Made by a program: the position numbers and the translations under genes
Shown here: positions 7,637 through 15,720 of the stretch, piece after piece
Layout of the letters: every line of letters starts with the position of its first letter
How positions within the stretch are numbered: position 1 is the stretch's first letter
From: a virus
IMG/VR virus record: IMGVR_UViG_3300030294_000082
Coordinates: 1 to 41,633 of that record
Length of the DNA: 41,633 bases
Direction: 5' to 3' (one strand)
The notes under the pieces: generated by a model
Told to the model about the DNA's origin: nothing
The model's input: only the letters and a program-made list of their open reading frames with translations
Databases searched by the model: none

Positions 7637-7955
7637 CCGTCCAACCGTCCAACCGTCCAACATACTTTTAATTTTTAAAATATAAATAACTGTTGTTCAG
7701 TTGTTTATATTATAATTAAGTTTATATATATATACAACATAACTGTTGTTTTGTTGGAAGCTGTTGGAAATACCTATTTTTGTTTGAAATGATATTGTTT
7801 TATGTTTTTCATGATTTTTATCCGTAAATGATGTTTGTGTTGGACGTGTTGGAAGTAATAATCAAACATTTGTTTGATTTAATTTTTGCTAACTAATTAA
7901 TAATTAGTATATTTGCACATACAATTCGATGTTGTTGGATTGTTGGATAGTTGGA
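7637..7955. repeat. Iteron cluster: ten copies of GTTGGA/TCCAAC; candidate replication origin
   Basis: Three tandem 8-bp units CCGTCCAA fill 7637-7660, giving TCCAAC at 7640, 7648 and 7656. In the opposite orientation GTTGGA occurs at 7753 and 7763 (10-bp period), 7839 and 7848 (9-bp period), and 7934, 7942 and 7950 (8-bp period). Two triple arrays with the same 8-bp spacing thus face each other across very AT-rich DNA (for example 7670-7740). This is the layout of an iteron-type replication origin or a multi-site regulator. It lies directly after the primase gene in 746 bp without genes; the rest of that stretch (7460-7630) shows nothing further. Confidence 0.65.
7860..7915 (+). promoter_or_regulatory. 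Promoter with repressor operator, upstream of the 8003 gene
   Basis: The -33 box TTTTTG (7883-7888), a 19-bp spacer and the -7 element TATATTTG (7908-7915) form a standard Bacteroidetes promoter. Immediately upstream, 7860-7879 is the near-perfect palindrome AATCAAACATTTGTTTGATT, 17 bp of which recur at 135-151. Bound repressor would block the -33 region, so this promoter is probably silent in the lysogen. The three-copy GTTGGA array lies just after the predicted start point, within the leader. Confidence 0.65.
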
Positions 7956-8002
7956 CGCTATAAATATAGAAAATAGTTTATAATTTATTTTTTAGATAAT
8001 CT

Positions 8003-8473
8003 ATGATGACAGCAAGTATCACAATTCTTCCGTATCTGGCAGAATACCTTAAGTCAAAATTCAAATACCAGAAGGATGGTATAGTAAAATTACCTGACAC
8101 TTCCGATTTGTATCATGCTGTATGGCAGTTAATGAGCAAAAGGCCAGTTGAATATATAGAAAAAGGAAATATTATAATATGCCTTCCTAAAAGAAGAATT
8201 GGGAAAGATCCCCTGTATTATAACTATCTTTCACAGCGATCTGTAGCTGCTATTGAAAATATAGTCAGACGTGAATTTAATTTTGAAATCCACCGACTCA
8301 TGCTTGAGAATGATGAGTCCGGACATGTGAAAAGAAATATAGATATTGCTTATGAATTTCTTTATCAGTATAAAATTGAAAGTATTTCTGTCGATGCCAT
8401 TCTAAAGAATTATTACAGATATAGAGAGCGTGTTCGTACCAAAAAGGTGCGTAGACAGTACACGAGGCGCTAA
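8003..8473 (+). CDS. Basic hypothetical protein, possible origin-binding or late-regulator protein (156 aa)
   Basis: The gene stands alone between the iteron region and the capsid genes and is read from an operator-controlled promoter. The product has no membrane segment; its last 25 residues are strongly basic (YRYRERVRTKKVRRQYTRR), suggesting nucleic-acid binding. The middle (RSVAAIENIVRREFNFEIHR) looks helical. I do not recognise a family. Its place, its control by the repressor operator and the iterons in its leader make it a candidate for the iteron-binding initiator, or for the activator of the GTCcTTT promoters; both are inference. Confidence 0.6.
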   Translation: MMTASITILPYLAEYLKSKFKYQKDGIVKLPDTSDLYHAVWQLMSKRPVEYIEKGNIIICLPKRRIGKDPLYYNYLSQRSVAAIENIVRREFNFEIHRLMLENDESGHVKRNIDIAYEFLYQYKIESISVDAILKNYYRYRERVRTKKVRRQYTRR

Positions 8474-8500
8474 ATTTATGTTAATTATTAGTTAAATTAC

Positions 8501-8520
8501 TATCAACCAAATGGTTGATT
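8501..8520. promoter_or_regulatory. Palindrome resembling the repressor operator
   Basis: TATCAACCAAATGGTTGATT shares the frame ATCAAnCAwwTGnTTGAT with the operator at 7860-7879 but differs in the core. It lies 23 bases upstream of the next start codon and overlaps a weak -7-like TGATTTTG. It could be a variant operator or a site for a second regulator, such as the Cro-like protein. Confidence 0.4.
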
Positions 8521-8543
8521 TTGTCACTCAAAAAATATAGATT

Positions 8544-8882
8544 ATGAAAGAATTTATGAATGTGATTTCGGTAAATATATTAAATACGTCAAATTCGTAT
8601 TCATTCAATGCCGATGATGTATCATTAACTCCGACGACTGAGGATTCAGACTCCGGGCAAGTATATAATTGTGATAAGGATTATGTGATAGATCGCCCTG
8701 ATGACGATATTCTTAAAATATTCTCTTATCCACGTAATTCCATCATTCGTTTAAAGACAAACGATGGAGTCTATTATAATATAGGTAATAATGACATTCC
8801 AGCGCAGGTAACAATAGTTCCTTACCTTCAAAAGGCTACTCTAAAAGTTACCTGTAAAATGCTTGAACAACCGTTTGTATAG
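8544..8882 (+). CDS. Hypothetical protein upstream of the capsid protease (112 aa)
   Basis: The sequence is polar and acidic with beta-rich stretches (NSIIRLKTNDGVYYNIGNND; PAQVTIVPYLQKATLKVTCK), and no signal or membrane segment. It is separated from the protease by a late promoter, so it may belong to the 8003 unit rather than to the capsid operon. No family recognised; a minor structural protein is possible. Confidence 0.55.
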   Translation: MKEFMNVISVNILNTSNSYSFNADDVSLTPTTEDSDSGQVYNCDKDYVIDRPDDDILKIFSYPRNSIIRLKTNDGVYYNIGNNDIPAQVTIVPYLQKATLKVTCKMLEQPFV

Positions 8883-8899
8883 TCATTCTCTGATTATTT

Positions 8900-8936
8900 A
8901 CGTCTTTTGACACCTTATTATATAGGTGTAATTTTG
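8900..8936 (+). promoter_or_regulatory. Late promoter (GTCcTTT type), capsid operon
   Basis: The 12-bp box ACGTCTTTTGAC (8900-8911), a 17-bp spacer and TAATTTTG (8929-8936). Same architecture as at 18375, 22578, 32654 and 39147; this copy is the most divergent in the box. It starts the unit that includes protease and major capsid protein. Confidence 0.6.
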
Positions 8937-8951
8937 AGCAAAATTAATTGA

Positions 8952-9905
8952 ATGAACTATATTCAAGAACTTTTGCTCAAAGATAAACCTCTGTTCATTT
9001 CAGCAGAGGAATACCGTCAAATCATGGTTGATAACTTTCCATTATCAACTACTATTTCTATTCTAGACGTTGATATGCCAAATTATAAGACTTACGTACA
9101 TGAAAGTCTTATGAAAATTAAGCAATACTTTCCTGACGATGATGATGATAATAGTAATTTCGTATGTAATTTAACAGATGACTTCACATCTCAGGATATT
9201 CCTGACAGAAGTATTGCGTATCATCGAATTTTTGGAATGATCACAGCTGATTGCTCTTGGAGACTTTCTTCTAAACAATTAGAAAAGGATCTTCTTGATG
9301 CTGATAATAATCCATTAATAACTTGCCATTTTCTTCATATAAATTCAGGAGGTGGGGAAGCGTGGTATCTTGATAGACTAGATACCACCTTTTCCACGCT
9401 TAAAAAACCGATTATTGGTTTATGTGAAAATGCTTGTGCTAGTGCAGGATATCGTATAGGATGCCATGCTCAGAAATTATATTGTTTGACTCTTAACGAT
9501 CTGATTGGTTGTCTCGGTACCATGGTTTCTTTTTACGATTTTAGCGAATATTACAAGAAACTTGGAATTAACAAAGTTACCGTAAAATCAGAACAGTCAG
9601 ATTTGAAAAATAAAACATTTGATGATCTCGAAGCTGGAAAACCACAGGATTATATAAATCGTTTTCTAAATCCGCTTACTGAGCAATTTATTAACGAGGT
9701 CAAAAAAAACCGTCCGGCATTGAAAGATGCTGATGCTACTAATCCAGTACTTCGTGGAGAAACCTATACTTCATCGGAAGCACAGATCATGGGTCTGACC
9801 GATGGAATAAAATCATTTGTTGAGGTAGTTGCTGAAGCAAAGACTTTAGGTGATAATTTTTATAACGCCGAAGCTTTAAAAAAAAGAGCTCTCAGTTACA
9901 TTTAA
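8952..9905 (+). CDS. Phage capsid maturation protease, S49/SppA-like
   Basis: The fold is ClpP/SppA-like: HINSGGGEAWYLDRL, then ENACASAGYRIG with the probable nucleophile S164, then KSEQSDLKNKTFDD, where K219 is the likely general base of the Ser-Lys dyad seen in the S49 family. The C-terminal VLRGETYTSSEAQIMGLTDG matches the SppA G-x-x-(Y/F)-x-x-x-A-x-x-x-G-L-x-D pattern. At 317 aa and directly before the capsid gene, it is the head-maturation protease that would trim the capsid protein's N-terminal scaffold. Its start is 16 bases after the predicted -7 element. Confidence 0.85.
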   Translation: MNYIQELLLKDKPLFISAEEYRQIMVDNFPLSTTISILDVDMPNYKTYVHESLMKIKQYFPDDDDDNSNFVCNLTDDFTSQDIPDRSIAYHRIFGMITADCSWRLSSKQLEKDLLDADNNPLITCHFLHINSGGGEAWYLDRLDTTFSTLKKPIIGLCENACASAGYRIGCHAQKLYCLTLNDLIGCLGTMVSFYDFSEYYKKLGINKVTVKSEQSDLKNKTFDDLEAGKPQDYINRFLNPLTEQFINEVKKNRPALKDADATNPVLRGETYTSSEAQIMGLTDGIKSFVEVVAEAKTLGDNFYNAEALKKRALSYI

Positions 9906-9921
9906 CTAATAAATATATAAA

Positions 9922-11931
9922 ATGAATTTAAAAGAAAGAATCCAATCCGTCTTGCAGTTTCTCAAACTAACTGACAAGACTAAGTCCGAACAAGGTCTCT
10001 CGCAGGAGGAGTGGAATTCGGTCATGGAAGAGTATCACAAAAAATTTAATGCTCAACTTGCCGATGACATTGCTGCGGAAGAAAAATTAAAAACGGACGA
10101 AGAGGAAGCGACGCAACAGCAAAAACTTCTCAATACTGTTCAAGCTATGTTAAACGAAGCTAGTCCTACGAACGAGACAACGGAGGAAAAACCTACTTCA
10201 GAACCCAAAGCAGATGCAACTCTCGCATCAATCTCTGCAACAGTAAAGACAATTGCGTCTAACATGAGCAAATTGGGAGCTCAGGCTCAAGAGGATAAAC
10301 CTAAAGAAGTAATAACCGTGAACATCAACAAAATAAACGGACCTGGGACTACAGAACAGTACCTGTTTGGTATTGAAAATCCTGTTTTTGCAATGAGTAA
10401 AAGATGGAATAAGATAGCAGCCAACCCCCGTTCTTCCATGGCTTTCGAGGACCCAACAAATGAGGACTTGACTCAGCTTGGAAAAGAAATAGTATCTTAT
10501 TCAGGTTCCTTGAAAAAACGCTTTGCTTTCCTTCATGCAAATAATATGCTTGATGTAGAAAAGATGCAAGCAGGAACATTTGCAAGTGATTATGCAGGTG
10601 TTGATAATGCTGGACTTGGAGATCAGTATGTTGTATTGCGTCAAGATGCCCTTATCGCTAGAATATTATCCGTTCGTGATCTTACTCAGATATTTTCAGT
10701 CCGGTATGGCATTCAGGATAGAGATCTCATATTCAATGCTTTCTTCTCTGAAGTTTCACAGGCTTATCAGGAAGGTGAAGTATTCAAGGGTGCAATGACT
10801 CTCGAGAATGAGATGGGATACGTTGACGATGCAATGATTAAGTTGAAGTTCGGCCCTATGAAGGACCTGGAGCGTAAGTATATCGGATATCTCAATAAAG
10901 AAGGTAGTGATCCTATTAAATGGACCATGATTGAATTCTGTATTCTGAACTCTTTGAAGAATGCTCAACTTGAACAGAACAAACGCAGAATGCGTGGTAT
11001 CTATGTAAAGCCTGAAACTGGTGTCGCAGGAAGTTATCTCAATTCTGGCACAGGAATACTCTATACGCTCATCAGATATTATCATCAGAACAGCATTAAG
11101 CTTCATGATGATGATGCATATCGTACATATACGAAGTCAACCATGCTTGATGCAGTTCAGGAGTTCAATTCAGATGTGCTTGAGTCAGTTATGGAAGATG
11201 ATGACACTACAGACAGAGTTCTATATTTGAATGCTCTCCATAAGACCTGGTGGATCGAATGTGTTCGTGCAAAATATGGTAAAGATACAGATTTTACAGG
11301 ACCAACAGGATCTTTATCGATCATACCAGACACGGATCGTAAGATCGTTTGGCTTCCTTATCTAGGAAATATGAAGCTCATGTTTATGGATATCCCCGGG
11401 AACTTGCAGTTTATTGAAAATATGCCGGGTGAAATGCTTGCCCTTCAGTTGAAAGATGACATGGAGCTTGTGAAAGGATGGAGCACTTGGAAAGAAGGAT
11501 GCTCTGCTGCTTTTACTGGTAGACATTTCGGAAATAAGAGCGATATGGATTCCAACCAATATGTTTGGCAGCAAATTTTTATGAATAAACCAGCAACAAC
11601 CATTGCTGCTGATGCTACGACCGCTGATGCTAGCACAAATTTCTGGTTTGAATCAGGAATCAATACAAAAACAACAGCGCTTACGAATATTAATAATGCC
11701 AAGTCTGGGCCTGCGTATATTATTGAGTGTGGTAATATTGCATACCCGACAACGATAGCAAAATCTGGTGCATTCTCAGAAATAACAGAAGCATACACTC
11801 CTACTGCTGTTGGTGATTACATCATGGTTGTTCTTCGTAGCAATAATAAATTTGCAGATTTGGAACGTTGTGTTGGCGGCGTAAGAACTGTTAACAAGGC
11901 CATTCAGCCGAACGTACCAGGTGGACGCTAA
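9922..11931 (+). CDS. Major capsid protein with N-terminal scaffold-like region (HK97-like)
   Basis: At 669 aa it is longer than usual. The first about 135 residues are charged and coiled-coil-like (EEWNSVMEEYHKKFNAQL; DEEEATQQQKLLNTV), the form of a delta-domain scaffold fused to the capsid protein, and a protease is encoded 16 bases upstream. The rest (from about TTEQYLFGIENPVFAMSKRW) is a globular shell protein with regions such as SFLKN-like helices and GWSTWKEGCSAAFTGRHFGN. A hairpin follows the gene, common after highly expressed structural genes. I cannot place the cleavage site. Assignment rests on position, size and architecture. Confidence 0.8.
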   Translation: MNLKERIQSVLQFLKLTDKTKSEQGLSQEEWNSVMEEYHKKFNAQLADDIAAEEKLKTDEEEATQQQKLLNTVQAMLNEASPTNETTEEKPTSEPKADATLASISATVKTIASNMSKLGAQAQEDKPKEVITVNINKINGPGTTEQYLFGIENPVFAMSKRWNKIAANPRSSMAFEDPTNEDLTQLGKEIVSYSGSLKKRFAFLHANNMLDVEKMQAGTFASDYAGVDNAGLGDQYVVLRQDALIARILSVRDLTQIFSVRYGIQDRDLIFNAFFSEVSQAYQEGEVFKGAMTLENEMGYVDDAMIKLKFGPMKDLERKYIGYLNKEGSDPIKWTMIEFCILNSLKNAQLEQNKRRMRGIYVKPETGVAGSYLNSGTGILYTLIRYYHQNSIKLHDDDAYRTYTKSTMLDAVQEFNSDVLESVMEDDDTTDRVLYLNALHKTWWIECVRAKYGKDTDFTGPTGSLSIIPDTDRKIVWLPYLGNMKLMFMDIPGNLQFIENMPGEMLALQLKDDMELVKGWSTWKEGCSAAFTGRHFGNKSDMDSNQYVWQQIFMNKPATTIAADATTADASTNFWFESGINTKTTALTNINNAKSGPAYIIECGNIAYPTTIAKSGAFSEITEAYTPTAVGDYIMVVLRSNNKFADLERCVGGVRTVNKAIQPNVPGGR

Positions 11932-11970
11932 TCTTCTCTTTATTTAATAAATTTATAATGTTAGAACCAT

Positions 11971-11995
11971 GGGGACCGGTATTAATCCGGTTCCC
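11971..11995 (+). terminator. Hairpin after the major capsid gene
   Basis: GGGGACCGG (11971-11979) pairs with CCGGTTCCC (11987-11995), nine pairs including one G-U, loop of seven. Only a short T-run follows, so it probably attenuates or stabilises the message and allows reading into the next gene, which has no promoter of its own. Confidence 0.65.
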
Positions 11996-12010
11996 TTTAA
12001 AAATTAAATT

Positions 12011-13012
12011 ATGAAAACAAAAAAAATAAAATCAACAAAGCTTGGATATAATCCACTTGCCGGATATCTGAGTATGTGTAAAATGCAGCGTTCTCTTTCC
12101 ATGGTAATACTTGGAATAATGCTCTTTGTATTCATCCTAGGAATTTTTGCAGATCCTTCTTCTCATATCTGCCTTGCAGGCTCCGGTACCATGATGGCTT
12201 CGATGATGGCTATTGGTAGTATCGATGATGTTTCCGATCGCGACACTCACGGTAGCAATCTTGCTTATTCTGTTTATCTGATCGATATCAGCCAGATAGA
12301 TAGATCGATTTCTTTTCCTCAGCCAAATGCAAATAGGGAGGTAGGGACTATTCCCATGAAAACAGGGGAGTATATGCAGTACTTCGAGGCGCACTCAATA
12401 CCTACCTATAGTGGAAAGGCTGAAAAAGGTGATATCACTACATCCGGAACAAATTCTTTTGTAATTGTAATGGGTGGATGTAGAGATAAGGTATTTGACT
12501 TCCATGAACAACATGCTGGTGGTAAATTTATAATTATCTTTAAAGAGATAAAATCTTCCCAGTGGTATATTCTTGGTGAATTTGAACGTCCGATGATCCT
12601 TAAGACAAGTGAAACAAAGAATGATGCCGATGGTCGTTACACAACGTTCACGTTCGAACGTAACAGCGTGGATCAATATTATAAATATGCCGGATCTATT
12701 GTTTCAGAAGAGGCAACATCATTGACTGCAGGTGCTACGACACTAGCTATTACAAAGTCAAGTATGTATAATGTCCCTGGCGGAACTGCTGCTACATACG
12801 CAATTAATGCCGTGTCCGGACTTACCTCAAGTGATATCGGCCGATTCATAACCTTGTATGGTAAAGGTATCACAAATTCTGCAACGATTGCCGATAGTGC
12901 AGCATTCGTTCTTGCAGGTGGAACGACTTGGACAGCCAATGCCGGTGCTCAAATTATATTAAGAGTTCTTGACACGTCTACACTTGTTGAAGTTTCTAGA
13001 GTTCCCGCATAA
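12011..13012 (+). CDS. Phage structural protein, tail-tube-like, with N-terminal membrane segment
   Basis: Residues from about 85 onwards (YSVYLIDISQIDRS; YILGEFERPMILKTSETKND; YTTFTFERNSVDQYYKYAG) are beta-rich and resemble a phage tail-tube or decoration protein; the last about 100 residues are Thr/Ala-rich, like an Ig-like or repeat domain. Hairpins flank the gene, as they do the capsid gene, hinting at strong expression. Oddly, residues 29-46 (LSMVILGIMLFVFILGIF) form a convincing transmembrane or signal-anchor segment after a basic N-terminus. The start is supported by an AT-rich leader almost the same as the next gene's. A tail-tube role is plausible, not shown. Confidence 0.6.
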   Translation: MKTKKIKSTKLGYNPLAGYLSMCKMQRSLSMVILGIMLFVFILGIFADPSSHICLAGSGTMMASMMAIGSIDDVSDRDTHGSNLAYSVYLIDISQIDRSISFPQPNANREVGTIPMKTGEYMQYFEAHSIPTYSGKAEKGDITTSGTNSFVIVMGGCRDKVFDFHEQHAGGKFIIIFKEIKSSQWYILGEFERPMILKTSETKNDADGRYTTFTFERNSVDQYYKYAGSIVSEEATSLTAGATTLAITKSSMYNVPGGTAATYAINAVSGLTSSDIGRFITLYGKGITNSATIADSAAFVLAGGTTWTANAGAQIILRVLDTSTLVEVSRVPA

Positions 13013-13019
13013 TAACACA

Positions 13020-13041
13020 GGGACGGAGTTACAACCGTCCC
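13020..13041 (+). terminator. Hairpin after the 12011 structural gene
   Basis: GGGACGG (13020-13026) and CCGTCCC (13035-13041) form a perfect 7-bp stem with an 8-base loop, followed by TTTAAAT. Like the hairpin after the capsid gene it probably attenuates rather than fully stops transcription. Confidence 0.65.
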
Positions 13042-13057
13042 TTTAAATATAAAAATT

Positions 13058-13600
13058 ATGTATTCGACGAAAGAAAAAATAAATCATTCCCGGGATCTTG
13101 CTAATCCCGAAGCAGCCGAAGCAGACCTTCAGCTGCTTTCAACTTCATGTCATCTCAGTGATGCGGATATTAACCGTTTCTCACGAGACCAGAAGCGCTA
13201 TGCTGACGAAATATTATATAAACTTCTTGATTGTTGCAGCAGGGAGGAGATTGTAACCAATCGCCGTGATTTCTTCAAGAAATTGAAAGATAAGAAAGCA
13301 GCAGAAAAGGAAGCAGCAGATAGAGCAGCCGATGAAGCAGCAGCAAAGGAAGCAGCCGATGAAGAAGCAGCAAAGGAAGCATCAGCATCCGAATCAATAC
13401 CGAATGTATCTCAACAAGATATTGATGAAGCAAAGAAACGTGCTGAGGAAGCAGAAGAAGCACGAAAAGAAGCTGAAGAGGCTAAGGAGGAAGCAGAGTC
13501 GCGTGCCGAGGAAGCTGAAGAAGCTCAAGAGGAAGCGGAATCACGTGCCGAGGAAGCTGAAGAAAAAGCCACTGCGCTGGAAGAAGAAAAAAAAAGCTGA
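13058..13600 (+). CDS. Coiled-coil protein, upstream half of a -1 frameshift gene (180 aa)
   Basis: Residues 1-75 are globular (RDLANPEAAEADLQLLSTSC; DEILYKLLDCCSREE); residues about 78-178 are a Lys/Glu/Ala-rich coiled coil made of repeats such as AEEAEEAQEEAESR. The frame ends at TGA 13598-13600, directly after nine A residues (13587-13595). A slip of one base backwards there opens into the frame that runs through to 14091, giving one protein of about 345 residues. It follows the tail-tube-like gene, the place where many phages encode frameshifted tail-assembly chaperones, though this sequence does not look like a known one. Confidence 0.75.
   Translation: MYSTKEKINHSRDLANPEAAEADLQLLSTSCHLSDADINRFSRDQKRYADEILYKLLDCCSREEIVTNRRDFFKKLKDKKAAEKEAADRAADEAAAKEAADEEAAKEASASESIPNVSQQDIDEAKKRAEEAEEARKEAEEAKEEAESRAEEAEEAQEEAESRAEEAEEKATALEEEKKS
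13587..13595 (+). other. A9 slippery run: probable -1 ribosomal frameshift site
   Basis: The zero frame reads GAA AAA AAA AGC TGA; the -1 frame reads AAG CTG ACA and stays open to 14091. A-AAA-AAG-type runs are classic -1 slip sites. The frames overlap for only about 45 bases, since the -1 frame has a TGA just upstream, near 13556. The alternatives are an indel in this homopolymer or a sequencing error. Confidence 0.65.
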
Positions 13601-13722
13601 CATCTTCCCGGAAGGTTCAGAAAAATGAAGAGTATTCCAAAATAGATTGGTATAATCTTCATGATACAAACATTCAGACGGCCACGATCATCTATAACGA
13701 TCGTATCAATACCTGGTCGCAA

Positions 13723-14091
13723 ATGACGAAGCTTGACAAACAGCTTGATGATAAACCTACCGCCCGTGCTATTACAGAAATGGCAGAATTGCGAATAAGG
13801 AATCTTCAGGCATTTGCTGAGCTTCGTTCGTTTAATGATACCGGGAAGTTTTTATATAAACATCCACTTATATCTAGTCAGAGTGAATACTCACAGCTAG
13901 AAAAATTATTGAAAACAAATCCTGCTGAATTTCTTCGTCAGCATAAGAATGTCGCTGATAATCTTAAACGTTATAAATCTTATTTAAAAAGAGATGACAG
14001 GAAACATCAGAGGAAATCAGATAAAAAGAATCTTCAGCGATATCGGGATCGTGAAGATCTATTCAAATTAATTCTCGAACAAAAGAAATAA
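13723..14091 (+). CDS. Downstream half of the frameshift gene (open from 13594)
   Basis: From the first ATG the frame gives 122 residues, but it is open without a stop from the slip site at 13594 and the 43 extra codons read like protein (EEYSKIDWYNLHDTNIQTAT). The ATG has no visible ribosome site, and 122 bp would otherwise be unused, so independent translation is unlikely. The product is helical and ends in a very basic tail (KRDDRKHQRKSDKKNLQRYR). It stops one base before the ParB-methyltransferase gene. Confidence 0.65.
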   Translation: MTKLDKQLDDKPTARAITEMAELRIRNLQAFAELRSFNDTGKFLYKHPLISSQSEYSQLEKLLKTNPAEFLRQHKNVADNLKRYKSYLKRDDRKHQRKSDKKNLQRYRDREDLFKLILEQKK

Positions 14092-14092
14092 T

Positions 14093-15400
14093 ATGGAAAA
14101 AATAATCGAAGTTTATAATCTTGGAGGGCTTCCAACTGCTCCACTTGATTCTTTTTTAGACCTTCAGGAAGATTTTAAAATATCTGATTCTGAAAAGTTA
14201 GCAAAATTACAAATGATAATTCTGACTCGAGGTTTCAAATATTCTTTCAAGGTATGGAAAGATTCTGAAGGTAAATTATGGATCATCGATGCTCATCAAC
14301 GTAAGAAGGCACTCATTGCGCTTCGTAAATCAGGTTTTTTAATACCTGAAATACCATACGAACCTGTACAAGCAAAAGATAAAAAAGAAGCAGTAGAAGA
14401 AATAGCTGCATATAATTCAGAATTTTCACAAAAGAACCCGGATACGATTCTTTTTCAAAAATATAAAATAGATAGTGATACGATTGATAGATTCAATCTC
14501 GGTTATGAAGTCAAAAAAATAGATTTTAATTTAGGATCCAGAGAATCTTTATTCTCAAACAAATCAGAAGAAGTTCAGGAAGATATTATTCCGGTTGATT
14601 CTTTTACTCAAGATAATATTTTTGCACAATCAGGTGATATATTTCTATTAGGAAATAATCGGATCATGTGTGGAGATTGCCGTTCATTGAAAGACGTTGA
14701 AAAATTAATGAATGGAAAATATGCAGACATGATCCTGACAGATCCACCTTATAATGTAGAATATGAAGGCGGTGGATCTGATAAACTGACTATACAGAAT
14801 GATTCAATGGATAATGATTTGTTCGCAACTTTTCTTCGACAGGTATTCTCTGTTATGTTTAAAATAATTAAGCCGGGTGGGTCTTATTATGTATTTCATG
14901 CGGATACTGAAGGGGAAAACTTCAGGAAATCTATCAGGATTGCAGGATTCAAGATTGCTCAGTGTTGCATTTGGGTAAAAAATTCGCTTGTTATGGGTAG
15001 GCAGGATTATCAATGGCAGCACGAACCTTGCCTATATGGATGGAAGCCGGGAGCTGCTCATTTCTGGAATAGCGACAGAAAACAAACGACTGTTTGGAAT
15101 TTTGATAAACCTCAATCGAATAAGATACACCCAACGATGAAACCTATAGCCCTCATGGCTTATCCTATATGTAACTCAAGTAAGGATGGCGATATCGTTG
15201 CCGACTTCTTTTCCGGTTCAGGATCCACAATAATGGCCTGCCAACAAACTGATCGTATAGGATATGCCATGGAGATTGATCCTAAATATGTAAGCGCTAG
15301 TATCAGACGCTTTATTTCTATGTTTCCGGAACAGCGTGTTCTCCTTATTAGAGACGGTAAAACATTTACAGTTGATGAAACTAAACATATAATAAAATGA
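14093..15400 (+). CDS. ParB/Srx-like domain fused to a DNA methyltransferase
   Basis: N-terminal residues about 10-115 form a ParB-like nuclease fold (DAHQRKKAL at 67-75). The C-terminal domain is an N6-adenine or N4-cytosine methylase: catalytic motif IV DPPY at 217-220, HPTMKP at 346-351, and the S-adenosylmethionine motif FSGSGST at 373-379. Motif IV before motif I marks the beta class. The ParB-methylase fusion is a common neighbour of phage terminase genes and may mark genome DNA or protect it from host restriction. No restriction enzyme gene is nearby. It overlaps the next gene by four bases. Confidence 0.88.
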   Translation: MEKIIEVYNLGGLPTAPLDSFLDLQEDFKISDSEKLAKLQMIILTRGFKYSFKVWKDSEGKLWIIDAHQRKKALIALRKSGFLIPEIPYEPVQAKDKKEAVEEIAAYNSEFSQKNPDTILFQKYKIDSDTIDRFNLGYEVKKIDFNLGSRESLFSNKSEEVQEDIIPVDSFTQDNIFAQSGDIFLLGNNRIMCGDCRSLKDVEKLMNGKYADMILTDPPYNVEYEGGGSDKLTIQNDSMDNDLFATFLRQVFSVMFKIIKPGGSYYVFHADTEGENFRKSIRIAGFKIAQCCIWVKNSLVMGRQDYQWQHEPCLYGWKPGAAHFWNSDRKQTTVWNFDKPQSNKIHPTMKPIALMAYPICNSSKDGDIVADFFSGSGSTIMACQQTDRIGYAMEIDPKYVSASIRRFISMFPEQRVLLIRDGKTFTVDETKHIIK

Positions 15401-15720
15401 GCAATGAAGTCATAAGCCTTACTGAGGAATACATTCCCCAGGTGAGAACATTTGGAGCACTTGGATATTCGGCCGAACGTATTTGTAAGCTTCTCAACCT
15501 TCGTGGAAAAGAGAAAGTAGCCATGCTCCTCCGTCTATCGATGAAAGGGGATATCTATTATGATTCTTATGAAAATGGAAGGGCAATTGGAGAATTGAAT
15601 ATCGATTCAGAATTGGCCAAGAAGGCAGAGACTGGAGATACAGAATCAATAACATTACTTGAGACTAGAAAGAATGAACGGATCCAACTTGATCTCCGTA
15701 AAAAACTATTCGGAATATGA
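15397..15720 (+). CDS. Small HTH-like protein upstream of terminase (107 aa)
   Basis: Residues about 10-50 (TFGALGYSAERICKLLNLRG) look like an HTH of the type seen in terminase small subunits and their partner proteins. Four-base overlaps with both neighbours place it in the terminase operon. It could be part of DNA recognition for packaging. No exact family recognised. Confidence 0.6.
   Translation: MSNEVISLTEEYIPQVRTFGALGYSAERICKLLNLRGKEKVAMLLRLSMKGDIYYDSYENGRAIGELNIDSELAKKAETGDTESITLLETRKNERIQLDLRKKLFGI

Noticed and set aside
7637-7955. CRISPR or VNTR array in the iteron region
   Set aside because: Six-base motifs in both orientations with 8-10 bp periods fit protein-binding iterons, not an array.
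13332-13628. 98-codon open frame in the third frame of the coiled-coil gene
   Set aside because: It is a by-product of the repetitive GAA/GCA-rich DNA; the -1 frame, not this one, continues into the next gene.
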